Assembly (NCBI GenBank): GCA_947044405.1
Contig: CAMRHE010000351.1
Location: 1,859,001 to 1,923,000 of the forward strand
Direction: 5' to 3'
DNA length: 64,000 bases
DNA from: Leptodactylus fallax
Taxonomy: Eukaryota; Chordata; Amphibia; Anura; Leptodactylidae
Shown here: in pieces, positions 36,144-47,478 of the stretch
Numbering within the stretch: the first letter of the stretch is position 1
Layout: every line of letters begins with the position of its first letter
Translations under genes and position numbers: made by a program
The notes under the pieces: generated by a model
Told to the model about the DNA's origin: nothing
Databases searched by the model: none
What the model saw: only the letters and a program-made list of their open reading frames with translations

Positions 36144-38072
36144 TCAGTCCATTTTTTTTTCATAGTTGGGTCCCTAGACATGTCATAGTGAGAGTTCAGA
36201 TGCCGGGACACCCAAGGATCAATAAAACCAAGGGGCAGAAACACTCCGCCAAGCGCTGTACCACTAGGTCATCAGTTGAAGATCTGTAGGGGTCTGACAC
36301 CTGGACCCCATGGATCAGCTTTTTGCACTGTCAGAGCCCAGATGATAGTTACACAGTCATAGTGAAATATTTGCTTAATGTTGGTGGATCCTGCCAATTT
36401 ATGTAGGATCTGTTGTTATGGTGACCTTTTGAATAGGAAAACAATGAGTGGGCATGTTGGATTTCAGTATGCCCGATCTGGCAGTATTTGGCAGAAGCTT
36501 GTCTCCCTCTTCCCTGATATGCAGTGTTAAATAAACAGCCGTGCAGGATTTCGTAATATGGAGGTAGGGGGAGAAAGCCAGCCGAATGAGTGTTCTGTGT
36601 ATGGTCAGCTTAAACAATGAGGTCACATGTCTGACAACAAAGTAGAACTAAACTTTTGACTGTTACCGGTGGCAACCAACGGAAATTTGAAAGAAGCTAG
36701 AAATATGAATGAGCAAAGTTTCTGCTATCTAGTTAGTTTTTCTTCATGTTTATAGTTTTAGTTTTTTGGCTATCTGCGTATACAGGTATGGTACAATGTT
36801 ATATTATTTAATGAGACTTTATTCTTTTGGGTGGGGGTGTTAGGCAACTTCTATTTTTTGCATATTACAATATATATAGCCCATTAGCAAGGTACAGACT
36901 ATATGTATCTGCTTGAAAGTAGCACCAGAGAGCTGACCTATATATCCGAACATCTCAGAATTGTAAAAATTGTGCAGAAATAAACAGAATTGTGAGATTC
37001 TCCCCGTCAGCGCTATGTAACATCCATAAACCTGTAACTATCATTTAATCAAGTGCAGGGATTTGGCTTTGGTAGCAATATATAGCAATATACCTGTATC
37101 ATATGAAGAATATTGGATTTTATGACATGTTGAATGGCAGGAAATAACATTTTAATACTTGGATTCTAGATTAAATGAAGTAAGATATTCGTAACATATT
37201 GGATGGAGTGTCTTATAATGTCCTTTTCCTTTCTATCTGTCCTATCAGTTTGAGACATTATCCTAACTGGGCAGAAGCTTTAACTCTGTACATTGAAATT
37301 CAAGAATAGAATGCCAGAACTGCAGTAACCACTGACACACATATGCCACAGTCAAGGAAAGAGCAGGGGGCGAGGCAATACCCCTTAATAATGTTAACAA
37401 TGCTATGCAGGGACTGTGGGAAGTGTCTTTATAGCAGTGCTCATATTGCTTAGTATTAGTATCCACTTAATGGTTTCTGCAAAACAATTGTGATAACCAA
37501 TATGGGGTTGTCACTGAGCAATGCAAATTTCTGCACAACCAGTTTACCTAGATGTACAGAGATTTGCAGATCTGCCATTCAGGGTTCTGGAAAAGCTGGG
37601 TTCCAATCCTGGTGAGAACTGTAATTACGGTAATATTAGAATAGAACGACTCAAGGAGATTCGGGGAAAGGCTCTTCCACTTGGGAGGAAGGTTGAGACC
37701 AGTTTGGTGCAGGATTTGCCCCCCAATGATAGCAGAATGCAGCTTTGACCTTGGTCGGCCTTGGAGAAATACATTACCTCTCCTTGTCAATCAGATTTCA
37801 GCTTTGCATTAAAATGAGCCCTCCTTTATGTCTAATCATTAATGTATGTGTCCCCTAAGAATAAAAATAGTATCAAGTGGCTCTGAGATAAAACCGCAAA
37901 TGTGCTTTCCTGAATTTTCCAGTAATTTGAGAATAAAAAAAAAAAAGTGTGATAGGAAACAGGAACTATACAGGCGGCTTCATCAATCACAAGGTGCCAT
38001 AATGTACCATGCAAGGGCAGTGCTGGGCCCTGAGCTTTGTCTCCAGAGCAGGAGTGCACTGACCATTCAGGT
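36144..38072. other. Non-coding, mostly nothing recognised
   Basis: 36263-36325 holds a short MITE remnant (GTCTGACACCTGGACCCC, GGATCAGC). The remainder shows no exon-like or repeat signal to me. Confidence 0.35.
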
Positions 38073-38298
38073 ATTAGGCTGGAACCACATGTTGTGGAAA
38101 CGCAGCTTTTTATGTTGCAGATTTTGCTGTGGTTTTTTGAGCCAAAGCCAGGAGTGGATTGAGTAGAAGGGAGAAGTATAAGAACTTCCCATATATTTCC
38201 TATTCATTTTGTAGCCATTCATGGCTTTGGCACAAAGAACCGCAGCAAAATCTGTAACAAAAAAAATCTGCATATCCGCAACGTGGGCCTCAGCCTAA
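38073..38298. mobile_element. MITE (TTAGGCTG / CAGCCTAA ends), copy 1
   Basis: Ends pair in inverted orientation, including GTTGTGGAAACGCAGC with GCATATCCGCAACGTGG. Interior GAGCCAAAGCCAGGAGTGG pairs with GGCTTTGGC. Better preserved at 55851-56064. Confidence 0.85.
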
Positions 38299-38440
38299 AA
38301 GCATCACTCCTCCCGCCTTTGACTCTCCCATCATGCAGTCCCATGTAAAAGCATCACTCCTCTCTCCACTGCCCCTTCCATCACGCAGTCCCATGTAAGC
38401 ACACCACTCCTCTCCTCTTTTTATCATACAGTCCCACACT
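38297..38440. repeat. 50-bp tandem repeat, about three units
   Basis: Units start AAAAGCATCACTCCTC or AAGCACACCACTCCTC at 38297, 38347 and about 38397, each ending CATCATGCAGTCCCATGT-like. Confidence 0.8.
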
Positions 38441-38933
38441 TATAGTACTTATTGCCGCTCTGTGTTCACCATCTTCATCGGCTTTAGGCTTTATTTTTTC
38501 TTCGCTCCTCTACTGTTGTGCTATGAAGGGTTTTTTGGGTAAGGGCTATGGGAGGCCAATGGAAGACATCACTCACCATGCAGGTCTATCTACCTGGTCG
38601 GGGCAAAGTTGGCCTAGCTGGAGCTAAATAGTCCCATTGCCAATGTGACACCTCAACAACCTAAACCCGAATTAATGCACCTCCAGCTACAAGACTGAGA
38701 CCGAGCCGCAGTGTCTCACATCAATGGCCAGAAAACTCTACAGGCAGCTCCTTCATACTTTCCTCCCTTGGTTATCAGTCCTGATGGTGAGTTTCCTGAT
38801 TATTCTCAGGATTCCTTGTGTTCTCACCCTGATGCATTTTCAATAGTAAATCTGCCCAAATATATTTTTCTATGGAGCAATTCTGCAAAGTTTACGAAAG
38901 GTCATGAGATTGTGTAGCTGTTCATCATATATA
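38441..38933. other. Non-coding, nothing recognised
   Basis: No supported feature. Confidence 0.35.
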
Positions 38934-39308
38934 CAGGAGCATCTCAATAAATTAGAATATCTGTGAAACGTTCATTCATTTCAGTAATTCAGTAATACAA
39001 TCCATAATCAGCGTCTTCCATGATTGTGTGTCCTACTGAACCAGACTGAGGGACCATTTACAGGCTTAGGAAACCTTGGCAGGTGACACTGAATTTACAA
39101 TACTGAACTGAACTTACAATATTCTAATTTTCTCAGATTTTGGTTTTCATTACCTGTAATCCATAATCAACATTTACAGAAATAAAACACTTGAAATAGA
39201 AGACTCTGTGTGTAAAGAATCTAGAAAATATAGGAGGTCACTTTTTTAATTTAATTACTGAAAGAAATAAACATTTCAAAGATATTCTAATTTATTGAGA
39301 TGCGCCTG
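38934..39308. mobile_element. Tc1-type MITE, copy 2
   Basis: Same element as 28046-28419, with very few differences. Inverted CAGGAGCATCTCAATAAATT / AATTTATTGAGATGCGCCTG ends lie between TA dinucleotides. Confidence 0.9.
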
Positions 39309-39489
39309 TATATTGGTGGCCTGTGCTGCTTTTACACCTGTCACCACCATCCTCAGGTAAGTTGTGTCACTCCCATGGTATAATGTTGGAGGCGATGGAA
39401 ATGTGGAGGGGGCGCTCATGACAACTTTATACTTGACCCACTAATGTGTTATAATGGGGCTGCCTTTACATATAGATGTAGCAGGCACC

Positions 39490-39953
39490 AAGTCATAGAC
39501 CGCCTGCTCCATCTGTACATGGACGACTATGTGGCGGTTTATAGACCGCCTGCTCTGTCTGTACATGGACGACTATGCGGAAGTTCATAGACTGCATGCT
39601 CTATATGTACGTGGACGACTATGTGGAGTTTAATAGACTGCCTGCTCCATCTAACATGGACGACTATGTGGCGGTTTATAGACCGCCTGCTCCATCTGTA
39701 CATGGACGACTATATGGAGGTTCATAGACCGCATGCTCTATATGTACATGGACGACTATGTGGCGGTTTATAGACCGCCTGCTCCATCTGTACATGGACG
39801 ACTATATGGAGGTTCATAGACCGCATGCTCTATATGTACATGGACAACTATGTGGAGGTTCATAGACCGCATGCTCCATCTGTACATGGACGACTATATG
39901 GCGGTTTATAGACCGCCTGCTCCATCTGTACATGGACGACTATATGGCGGTTT
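39490..39953. repeat. 46-bp minisatellite with internal palindrome
   Basis: About ten units of 46 bp: GGCGGTTTATAGACCGCC, TGCTCCATCTGTACATGG, ACGACTATGT. The first block is itself an inverted repeat. Confidence 0.95.
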
Positions 39954-40330
39954 GTGTCTCTTGGATTATGGTAACTGTGTAATGAAATAATCAGAGAGAA
40001 AAAATTACACCGGACACGGGAACAGCTGAATTTATATTATATTACCTTTTATTAGCAATAAACAGAGGAGCCATTAATAATAATGGCTTGTGTTATATCC
40101 TAGTAAATGATGGGGGTTGTGGTTCCTATCTCAGGTCCATGGAGTCTGAGCTGAAATAAAAGCCCCAAACCGATGATCCAGAGGAAGGCGAAGAAAAACC
40201 CCAGAGATCTGAGTCTCAGGGGAAAAAAATAATTCCTTCCTGACCCCAAATATGGCGATCGGCGATATAACCCTGGATCATGTCTATTCATCTGCCTACT
40301 GCTGACCAGAAACTTGAAACCTGCTCTGAA
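39954..40330. other. Non-coding, unclassified repeat-like
   Basis: ATTCCTTCCTGACCCCAAAT and CAGAGGAAGGCGAAGAAAAA read like a dispersed vertebrate repeat, but I cannot name it. Confidence 0.3.
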
Positions 40331-40565
40331 GAGCTTACAGACTACAAATACTGCCCGAAGGCTCGCAATGTACATAAATCTGTATACAATAATAATACAT
40401 AATATCAACCCCTATAATGATCGGGGTTATCCTGCTCCTGAGAGCTTACAGACTCAGAATATTGTGCGGAGGCTTACACTGTATATAGTTATAGATACAT
40501 CGTGTATCTCATCCCCTGTAATGATGAGGGTTATCCTGCTCCGGAGAGCTTACAGACTATAGTAA
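40331..40565. repeat. Tandem repeat of about 104-111 bp
   Basis: GAGCTTACAGACT recurs at 40331, 40442 and 40546, with TAATGATSRGGGTTATCCTG between. Single GAGCTTACAATCTAAA words flank the next element at about 40945 and 46410. Confidence 0.7.
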
Positions 40566-40978
40566 GGAATTCTCTCTATGATGATACATAATAAATGATG
40601 TCCATGATGGCCGCTTATCTCTAGGGCCGGAGCTACACGGCGACTTCAGCCACAACACACATCACACAGCCAAAGACTACCATGTAGTGCGGCCGACATC
40701 TCTGCCAGTGAACACGAATGCAGTTGTGTCTCGATGACTTACAAGGGCGTGATCGCCCAATGATAAGGTCATTTTGAGTTTTGGACCCACTACCAGTTGC
40801 AACCATTGCCAGAACACCTAGTAGCTAATATATTAGCAGAATTATAGATATTCTTACTTGCTTGTCATAACGCAACCACATTCACTTCCATTAGAGTTAA
40901 TGGAAAAAGCGCTACACTGCGATCACCAACCTTCTGCTCTTCTGAGCTTACAATCTAAAGAAAACTATCATTGACCCT
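40566..40978. other. Non-coding, nothing recognised
   Basis: No supported feature. Confidence 0.35.
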
Positions 40979-41795
40979 TTAACCCCTTAAGGACACAGCC
41001 CAAAAGTGCGTTAAGGACCAGGCCTTGTTTTTCAAAACTGACATGTGTCACTTTATGTGGCAAGAACTTTGAGACGCTTTAACTTACTAAGTGATTTTGA
41101 GATTGTTTTCTCGTGACACATTGTACTTCATGTTAGTGGTAAACACTAATCAATATTTTTGTATTTATTTATAAAAAAATAGGATATTTGATGGAAATTT
41201 GGAAAAAAATCGCAATTTTCAAAATGTGAAATTCTCTGCTTTTCAGACAGATAGTCATACCACCCAAATACATTAATAAATATTATCTACCATATCTCTG
41301 CTTTATATTGACATCATCTTTTAATCGTCCTTTAATTTATTTTGGATGTTAGAAGGCTTACAAGTGTAACAGTGATTTTCCAGATTTACAAGAAAATTTC
41401 CCAAACTAATTTTTTAGGTACCACTTCAGTTCTGAAGGAGATTATAAAGGCCTATATATTAGAAACCCCCCATAAATCACCCCATTTTCAAAACTGCACC
41501 CCTGAAATAATTCAAAACAGCATTTGGGAAGTTTGTTAACCCTTTAAGCATTTCACAAGAGTTAAAACAATATCGAGGTGAAATTTAGACATTTCATTTT
41601 TTTCCACTAATCCCTTCATTTAGCCCTAAATTTAACACATTCACAAAGGGTTAAAGGAGAAAATGCATCTCCCAGTTTATTATACAATTTCTCCAGAGCA
41701 CAGAAATACCCCACATGTGGGTGTAAACTGATGTTTGGGTGAACGGCAGTGCACATAAGGGAAGGAGCAACACTGGGCGTTTGAAAAGCAGATTT

Positions 41796-44700
41796 TGCTG
41801 GAATAGTTTTCAGGTGCCATGTTGCATTTGCAGAGCCCCCAAAGTACCAAAACAATGGAAACCCCCTAAAAGTGACACCATTTTGGAAACTACATCCCTC
41901 ACTGAATTCATCAAGGAGTATAGTGAGCATTTTGACCCCACAGCTGTTTCACAGATTTTACTAACATTGGGATGTATAAATGAAAAATTACTAAAACGTC
42001 ACTTTATCCCCAAAGTTTTCATTTTCACAAGGGGTTAAAGGAGAAAAAGGACCCCATAGTTTGTTAAACAATTTCTCCTGAACACAGCAATGCCCCATAT
42101 GTGGTCGTAAACTGCTGAATGGGTACATGGCGGGGCTCGGAATGGAAAGAGTGCTATTTGGCTTTTGGAGGGCAGATTTTGCTGGAATAGTTTTCAGGTG
42201 CCATGTCGCATTTGCAGAGCCCCCAAAGTACCAAAACAGTGGAAACCCCCTAAAAGTGACCCCATTTTGGAAACCACACCCCTCACAGAACATGTCAAGG
42301 GGTATAGTGAGCATTTTGAACCCACAGCTGTTTCACAGATTTTATTAACATTGGGACATTAAAATGAAAAATTACTTTTTTTCCAATAAACTGTCAATTT
42401 AGCCCCAAATTTTTCATTTTCACAAGAGGACAAATGAGAAAAAGCTCCCCAAAGTTTGTTACACAATTTCTCCTGAACACAGAAATGCCCCATATGTGGT
42501 TGTAATCTGCTGTATGGGTATATGGTGGGGCTCAGAATGGAAAGAGCGCTATTTAGCTTTTGGAGGGCAGATGTTGCTGGAATAGTTTTCGGGTGCCATG
42601 TCGCATTTGCAGAGCCCCTAAAGTACCAATACAATGGAAACCCCTCAAAAGTGACCCCATTTTGGAAATTACACCCCTCATAGAATTTATCTAGGGGTAT
42701 AGTGAGCATTTTGACCTCACAGCTGTTTCACAGATTTTATCATCATTGGGTCGTAAACATGAAAAATTACTTTTTTTCCAATAAACCGTCCATTTAGTGG
42801 CATATTTTTAATTTTTGCAAGTGGTTAAAGAAGAAAAAGCTTCCCACAGTTACACAATTTCTTCTGAACACAGAAATGCCTCATATGTGGTTGTAATCTG
42901 CTGTATGGGTACATGGTGGGGCTCAGAATGGAAAGAGCGCTGTTTGGCTTTAGGAGGGCAGATGTGGCTGGAATAGTTTTTGGATGCCATGTCGCATTTG
43001 CAGAGCCCCTAAAGTACCAATACAATGGAAACCCCCTAAAAGGGACCCCATTTTAGAAACTACACCCCTCAAGGAATGTATCAAGGGATATTATCATTTT
43101 AAGCCTAAAAATGCTTCCCAAAAATTAATGTACAAACTGAAAATTGAAGTTTTTGAAGAAATATCCAATTTCAGAATATGTTGCGGCCACTTTGTGGCAT
43201 CAGAGACATGAACTCCTAAAACTATTAAGTGGGCTATCCCGGGGACAAAAAAATTATATATGAGGGTGTAAACTGCTGCTTGGGAACACAGCAGGGCTCA
43301 GAAGGGAAGGAGCACTGTGTTTTTTTAGCTTTTGGAGTATAGATTTAAAGGGACTTTCTGGTCGCCATGTTATTGTTGCAGAGCCCTGGAGGTGCCAGTG
43401 GACTGGAATTCCCCAAGAAGTGACCCCCATTTTGTAGGGGCGATTTTAGGGTCTCTGCAAATGTGACATGGCGTCCAAAAACCAACAATCTAAATCTGCG
43501 CTCCAAAAGCACATAGCGCTCCTTCACTTTTGCGCCCTGCTGTGTGCCCAAATGGCAGTTTATGCCCACACGTATGACACTGGTGTACCCAGGATAACGT
43601 ACTTAACAATGCCATATGTGGGTATAAACTGCTGTTTGGGCAGAGCCGGGCACAGAAGGGAAGGAGCGCTATTTTGGTTTTTAGAGCACAGTTTGGTTTT
43701 ATGGACACCATGTCACTTTTGCAGAGCCCAAGAATTGCCAGTAAAGTGGAATACGCAGACTTGTGACCCCATTTTGGAAACTACACCCTTCAAGGGATTT
43801 ATCAAGTGGTGTAGCGAGCATTATTAACCCTTAAGTGTTGCATTCTTTTAATTTCCAGAAATGAATGCGCAGATGATAATGAAAAGTTAAAAAATAAATT
43901 TTTCCAGAGATACGCCATTTCAGTGCCCGATATGTTGTGCCCAGCTTATGTCTGCAGAGACACACACTCCAAAAACTGTTATGTGGGGATCCCGGGCACA
44001 ACAACTTTTGGAGCATTGGTCTCTGATACAAGCCGGGCACAACATATTACGCACTGAAATGACGTATTCCTGGAAAAATTGTCATTTTCACCTTTCACAA
44101 TCAGCTGCGTATTCATTTATGGATAATAAATTATAGCAACACTTGGGGGTTAAAAATGCTCACTGTACCCCTGGATAAATTCCTTCAGGGGTGCAGTTTC
44201 CAAAATGGGGTCACATGTCAGGAGATTCCACTGTACTGGCGTTTCAGCTCTGCAAAAGTGCAATGGCGTCCAAAAACCAAACCGTCCAAGCCTGTGCTCC
44301 AAAAACCAAATTGCGCTCCTTCCCTTTTGTGCCCAGCTGTGTCCATACAGCAGTTTATACCCACATATGACATTAAGTACGTTATTCTGGGTACGACAAG
44401 TGTAATACATGTGGGCATAAACTGCAGTTTGGGCACACAGCCGGGCGCAGAAGAGAAGGAGCGCTATGTGGCTTTTGGAGCGCAGATTCAGATGTTTGGT
44501 ATCTGGACGCCATGTCATGTTTGCAGAGCCTGTAAGGTACCATAAAATTGGATTCCCCAAAGGTGTGACCCCATTTTGAAAACTGCACCCCTCAAAAAAT
44601 TTATCAAGGGGTGTAGTGAGCATTAGTATCCCAGACATTACTGCACAGCGGATGGGGAAAAGTGAATATGTAAGCTGTGTGGAGTACATTGGGAACACCA
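41796..44700 (+). repeat. Left arm of a large inverted repeat
   Basis: Matches 47585-50439 in reverse complement across its full length. Nine GCAGAGCC/GGCTCTGC anchors occur in the same order, with orientations reversed as expected, and nearly the same spacing in both arms. About 43440-44150 is itself folded around a centre near 43990. Confidence 0.9.
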
Positions 44701-45670
44701 AATTCCCTACTATTTCCCCAGTAGTTCCTATTATTGGGGAGGTCACTCTGGGGGTCACTTCTGGTTTATTTTCCCTCATAAGCTCTAAATCTGGTTTGTC
44801 CCCTGATATACGCTCGCACAGCTTATACATTCCCTTCCTGCCGCAGCCAGTTATGTTCTAATGATTTGGCGGTTTTTGGGGGTTTTATCTTCACATTGTA
44901 CAAGCTATATTTTCTTTATTTCTCTGGTGATGTAGCCATATGAGGGCTTGTTGTTTGCGGGGTGAGATGTATTTTGTAATGACATCATCTTTGGGCGCCT
45001 ATAACTTATTGAATACATTTTATTAACTCTTTCTTGTTGGATTAAAAAAAAAACCCATCAATTCTGGCATTGCATTTTACCTTTGAAATTTTTCACCATG
45101 CAGCATAAAGCATAAGTAACATGTTATCTTTATTCTACGGGTCGTTACGATTACGGAGATACCTCATTTATACTGTTTTTTTTATGCGATACTAATTTTG
45201 CAGAACAAAAACCCATTTGGGGACATAAATTAATTGTTTTTGCATCTCCATCTTCTGAGATGTGTAACATTTTTATTTTACGGTTTACAGAGTTGGTTTA
45301 GGGCTTATTTTTTGCGGGACAACCTGTGCTTTTTATTGGTACTATTTTGGGGTACATATGACTTTTTGATCACTTTTTATGGCATATTTTGTAAGGTGAG
45401 ATGGCAAAAATTCATTACTTTTGGCGAGTTTTTTCCGGTTTTTTTTTCCCGACGTTCACCGTGTACGTTAAATATTGTTTCAGTTTTATTGTACAGGTTG
45501 TTAGGGACGCGGCGATACCAAATATGCATTGTTTTTATTAATTTTTAGTTTTTTTTTTTATATAATTCATTTTATATAGGAAAAGGGAATTTTTGGGGCT
45601 TTATTCTTTTATTAATTTTTTTTTCAAACACTTTATTTTATTTTTTTTCACTTTTTTTTATTTTTTCATG

Positions 45671-46153
45671 TGTCCCATTAGGACACTTGAGCCAGCAATG
45701 CTTTGATTGCTGGCTCAGCACTTAGACTGCAAGACACGAGCATACAAGTGTCTTGCAGTCTAAACAGGAAGTGAGGCTATGCAGACGCATAGCCTTACTT
45801 CCGCAGGTCTCGGCAGGATCAACCAGGTAGTGGGGTCTCCAGGCATCCTGCGGTCACTGGGCAGACCCCGGGCTGCAGATTATAGATATCGGCACCCCCA
45901 GATCTCGCCGCGGGGGGGTGCCGAGGGGAGCAGCAACATGGCGGAACCCCTTGGATGCCGCGGTCATGTTTGACCGCGGCATCCAAGGGGTTAAAACCTC
46001 CGATCGGAACTCAGTTCCGACCGGGGGATATGGAGCAGGGTGTTAGCTGTCAGTTACAGCTAACACCTGGTTCCGATGCCGCCCGCTCAGATAGTGAGCG
46101 GGTGGCCAACCCAGGGCGTATTATTACGCCCTGTTGCGCTAAGTACCAAGCGC
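45671..46153. repeat. Chain of about ten consecutive hairpins
   Basis: Successive stems include 45688-45717 (12-bp arms), 45722-45763 (16-bp arms), 45767-45802 (15 of 16), 45891-45922 (9-bp), 45945-45992 (22-bp), 46000-46024 (10 of 11), 46039-46067 (12-bp), 46082-46102 (8-bp), 46113-46132 (8-bp) and 46136-46153 (5-bp). Most are perfect, and almost the whole interval is paired with a near neighbour. Confidence 0.9.
45945..45992. repeat. Perfect 22-bp-arm hairpin
   Basis: AACCCCTTGGATGCCGCGGT... and its exact complement around a TGTT loop. It includes CCGCGG. Confidence 0.95.
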
Positions 46154-46193
46154 ACAGGATGTAATAGTACGTCCAATGTCGTTAAGGGGTTAA

Positions 46194-47474
46194 GGACCAC
46201 CATTCGGAGTTTCAACTGGCAGCCATGTTAAAGCAAAAATCCTGCAGCTGCATGCAGGCCATGAGCGGTTACAGCTTCATCTACACTGACCCCAAAAATC
46301 ATAGGGGGCAATTTAGGAGAAAAAAAAAACTATTGTAGACGATGAAAGCGCTCATAGTATGAAGTATAGTGGGCGTGGTCATTAGAAGATTAATGTTCCC
46401 TGCCCCGAGGAGCTTACAATCTAAAAAGAATAAACCCTCTAATCCCTAGTCTAATATAAGATACGTTCGACGACTTCTTGGTTTGGGTTGAGAACTTTTG
46501 TAGCGTTGACTTGCGTTGAGATGATTTTCTTCTTGAGAAGACTTTGCGTAAAGAACTTCTGCTCATTCAAAAGAAAGGAGAAAAACAAAATCAATAAATT
46601 CCTCTGATCTTCTGATCGTCCTAGCCCCACCCCTGAGCTGTCCAGCCCCACCCCTGAGCTGCCCAGCCTCATCCTTACAATTCCCAGTCACACCTCAGCT
46701 CTATTATATCTCCTGAGGGCTCACATCCCTCTATAGATCCTATGGAAAGACATTGTTTATTGTAGGTAATCTGGCCAAACTCCCTTGTCTAGTTATTAAA
46801 AAATAATATAAAAATCTATTTATAAATGAAGATGATAGGATAGATAAATGTTGGGTATATTACTACGGTACTTACCTCTAAATGCCTGTGGAGGAGGCCG
46901 CTCCGTCCATATGCTAATGGAGAGGCTGAAATAAAGTGATATATAGAAAGTGAGTGATTATACAAAATGAAGCCGTCACCTTCACACAGATATCAAGTCA
47001 TGAAGAGCAATGGAATGTGAGACCACATGACCGCTCACTGAGACCCGCAACAGGAAGTGACATCACATGTGAGGTGCAGGACTTCCCAATGAAACCGCCC
47101 AAAGGAAGTGACATCACATGCCAAGGGGTTGTTGTCTCCATCTATTAAAACTATTTCTTGTGGACTGGACATGAATTTTACCATAAATGAGTTCACAATC
47201 CACACTGGAAATCTGTGATATATCTGCCATGTCTCAAGTTGCCCTATTAGCTAGAAAAACCCATCAGTCTATAATATTTTCATATATATAAAGCGCCAGG
47301 ATTGTGGTGGGAAAAAGTCACAAGCTTTGGCACACATCTCATTTGTGCAAAAAATTACTTTTTTCCAATTAAAATTCCTACTTGCCACATTTCTAAAGCA
47401 TGGGTGGAGCCAGCTGGGTGGGGCTTATTAGCAGGGAAAGGACCACATTATTATGAGTTGCACCAAAAAATGGA
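46194..47474. other. Spacer between the two piggyBac-like copies
   Basis: No gene. It contains a short 22-bp tandem (CCAGCCCCACCCCTGAGCTG, about 46620-46670) and two GGAAGTGACATCACATG words near 47055 and 47104. Confidence 0.5.
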
Positions 47475-47478
47475 TTAA

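Larger units (their letters stand above)
40983..46189. mobile_element. piggyBac-like composite non-autonomous element, copy 1
   Basis: TTAA (40979-40982) then CCCCTTAAGGAC on the left; GTCGTTAAGGGG then TTAA (46190-46193) on the right. TTAA duplication with CCC-starting ends fits piggyBac. Kolobok also uses TTAA. The 5.2-kb body has no transposase. It contains four to five direct units of about 380-395 bp (anchored on GCAGAGCCC at 41830, 42214, 42609, 43000 and 43379), then modules in alternating orientation (43440-44700), an A/T-rich part, and a chain of hairpins at the right end. Confidence 0.75.

Noticed and set aside
41991..42709. Repeated frames of 107-116 residues reading MLTIPLD-F
   Set aside because: They are successive translations of the roughly 385-bp unit and are present in both inverted arms. 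There is no conservation beyond the DNA repeat.
44150..44830. Minus-strand 226-residue open frame
   Set aside because: It lies wholly inside the modular repeat of the piggyBac-like element. A similar frame appears in the inverted copy at 47586-48134, has no known domain, and its words are translations of the repeat modules.
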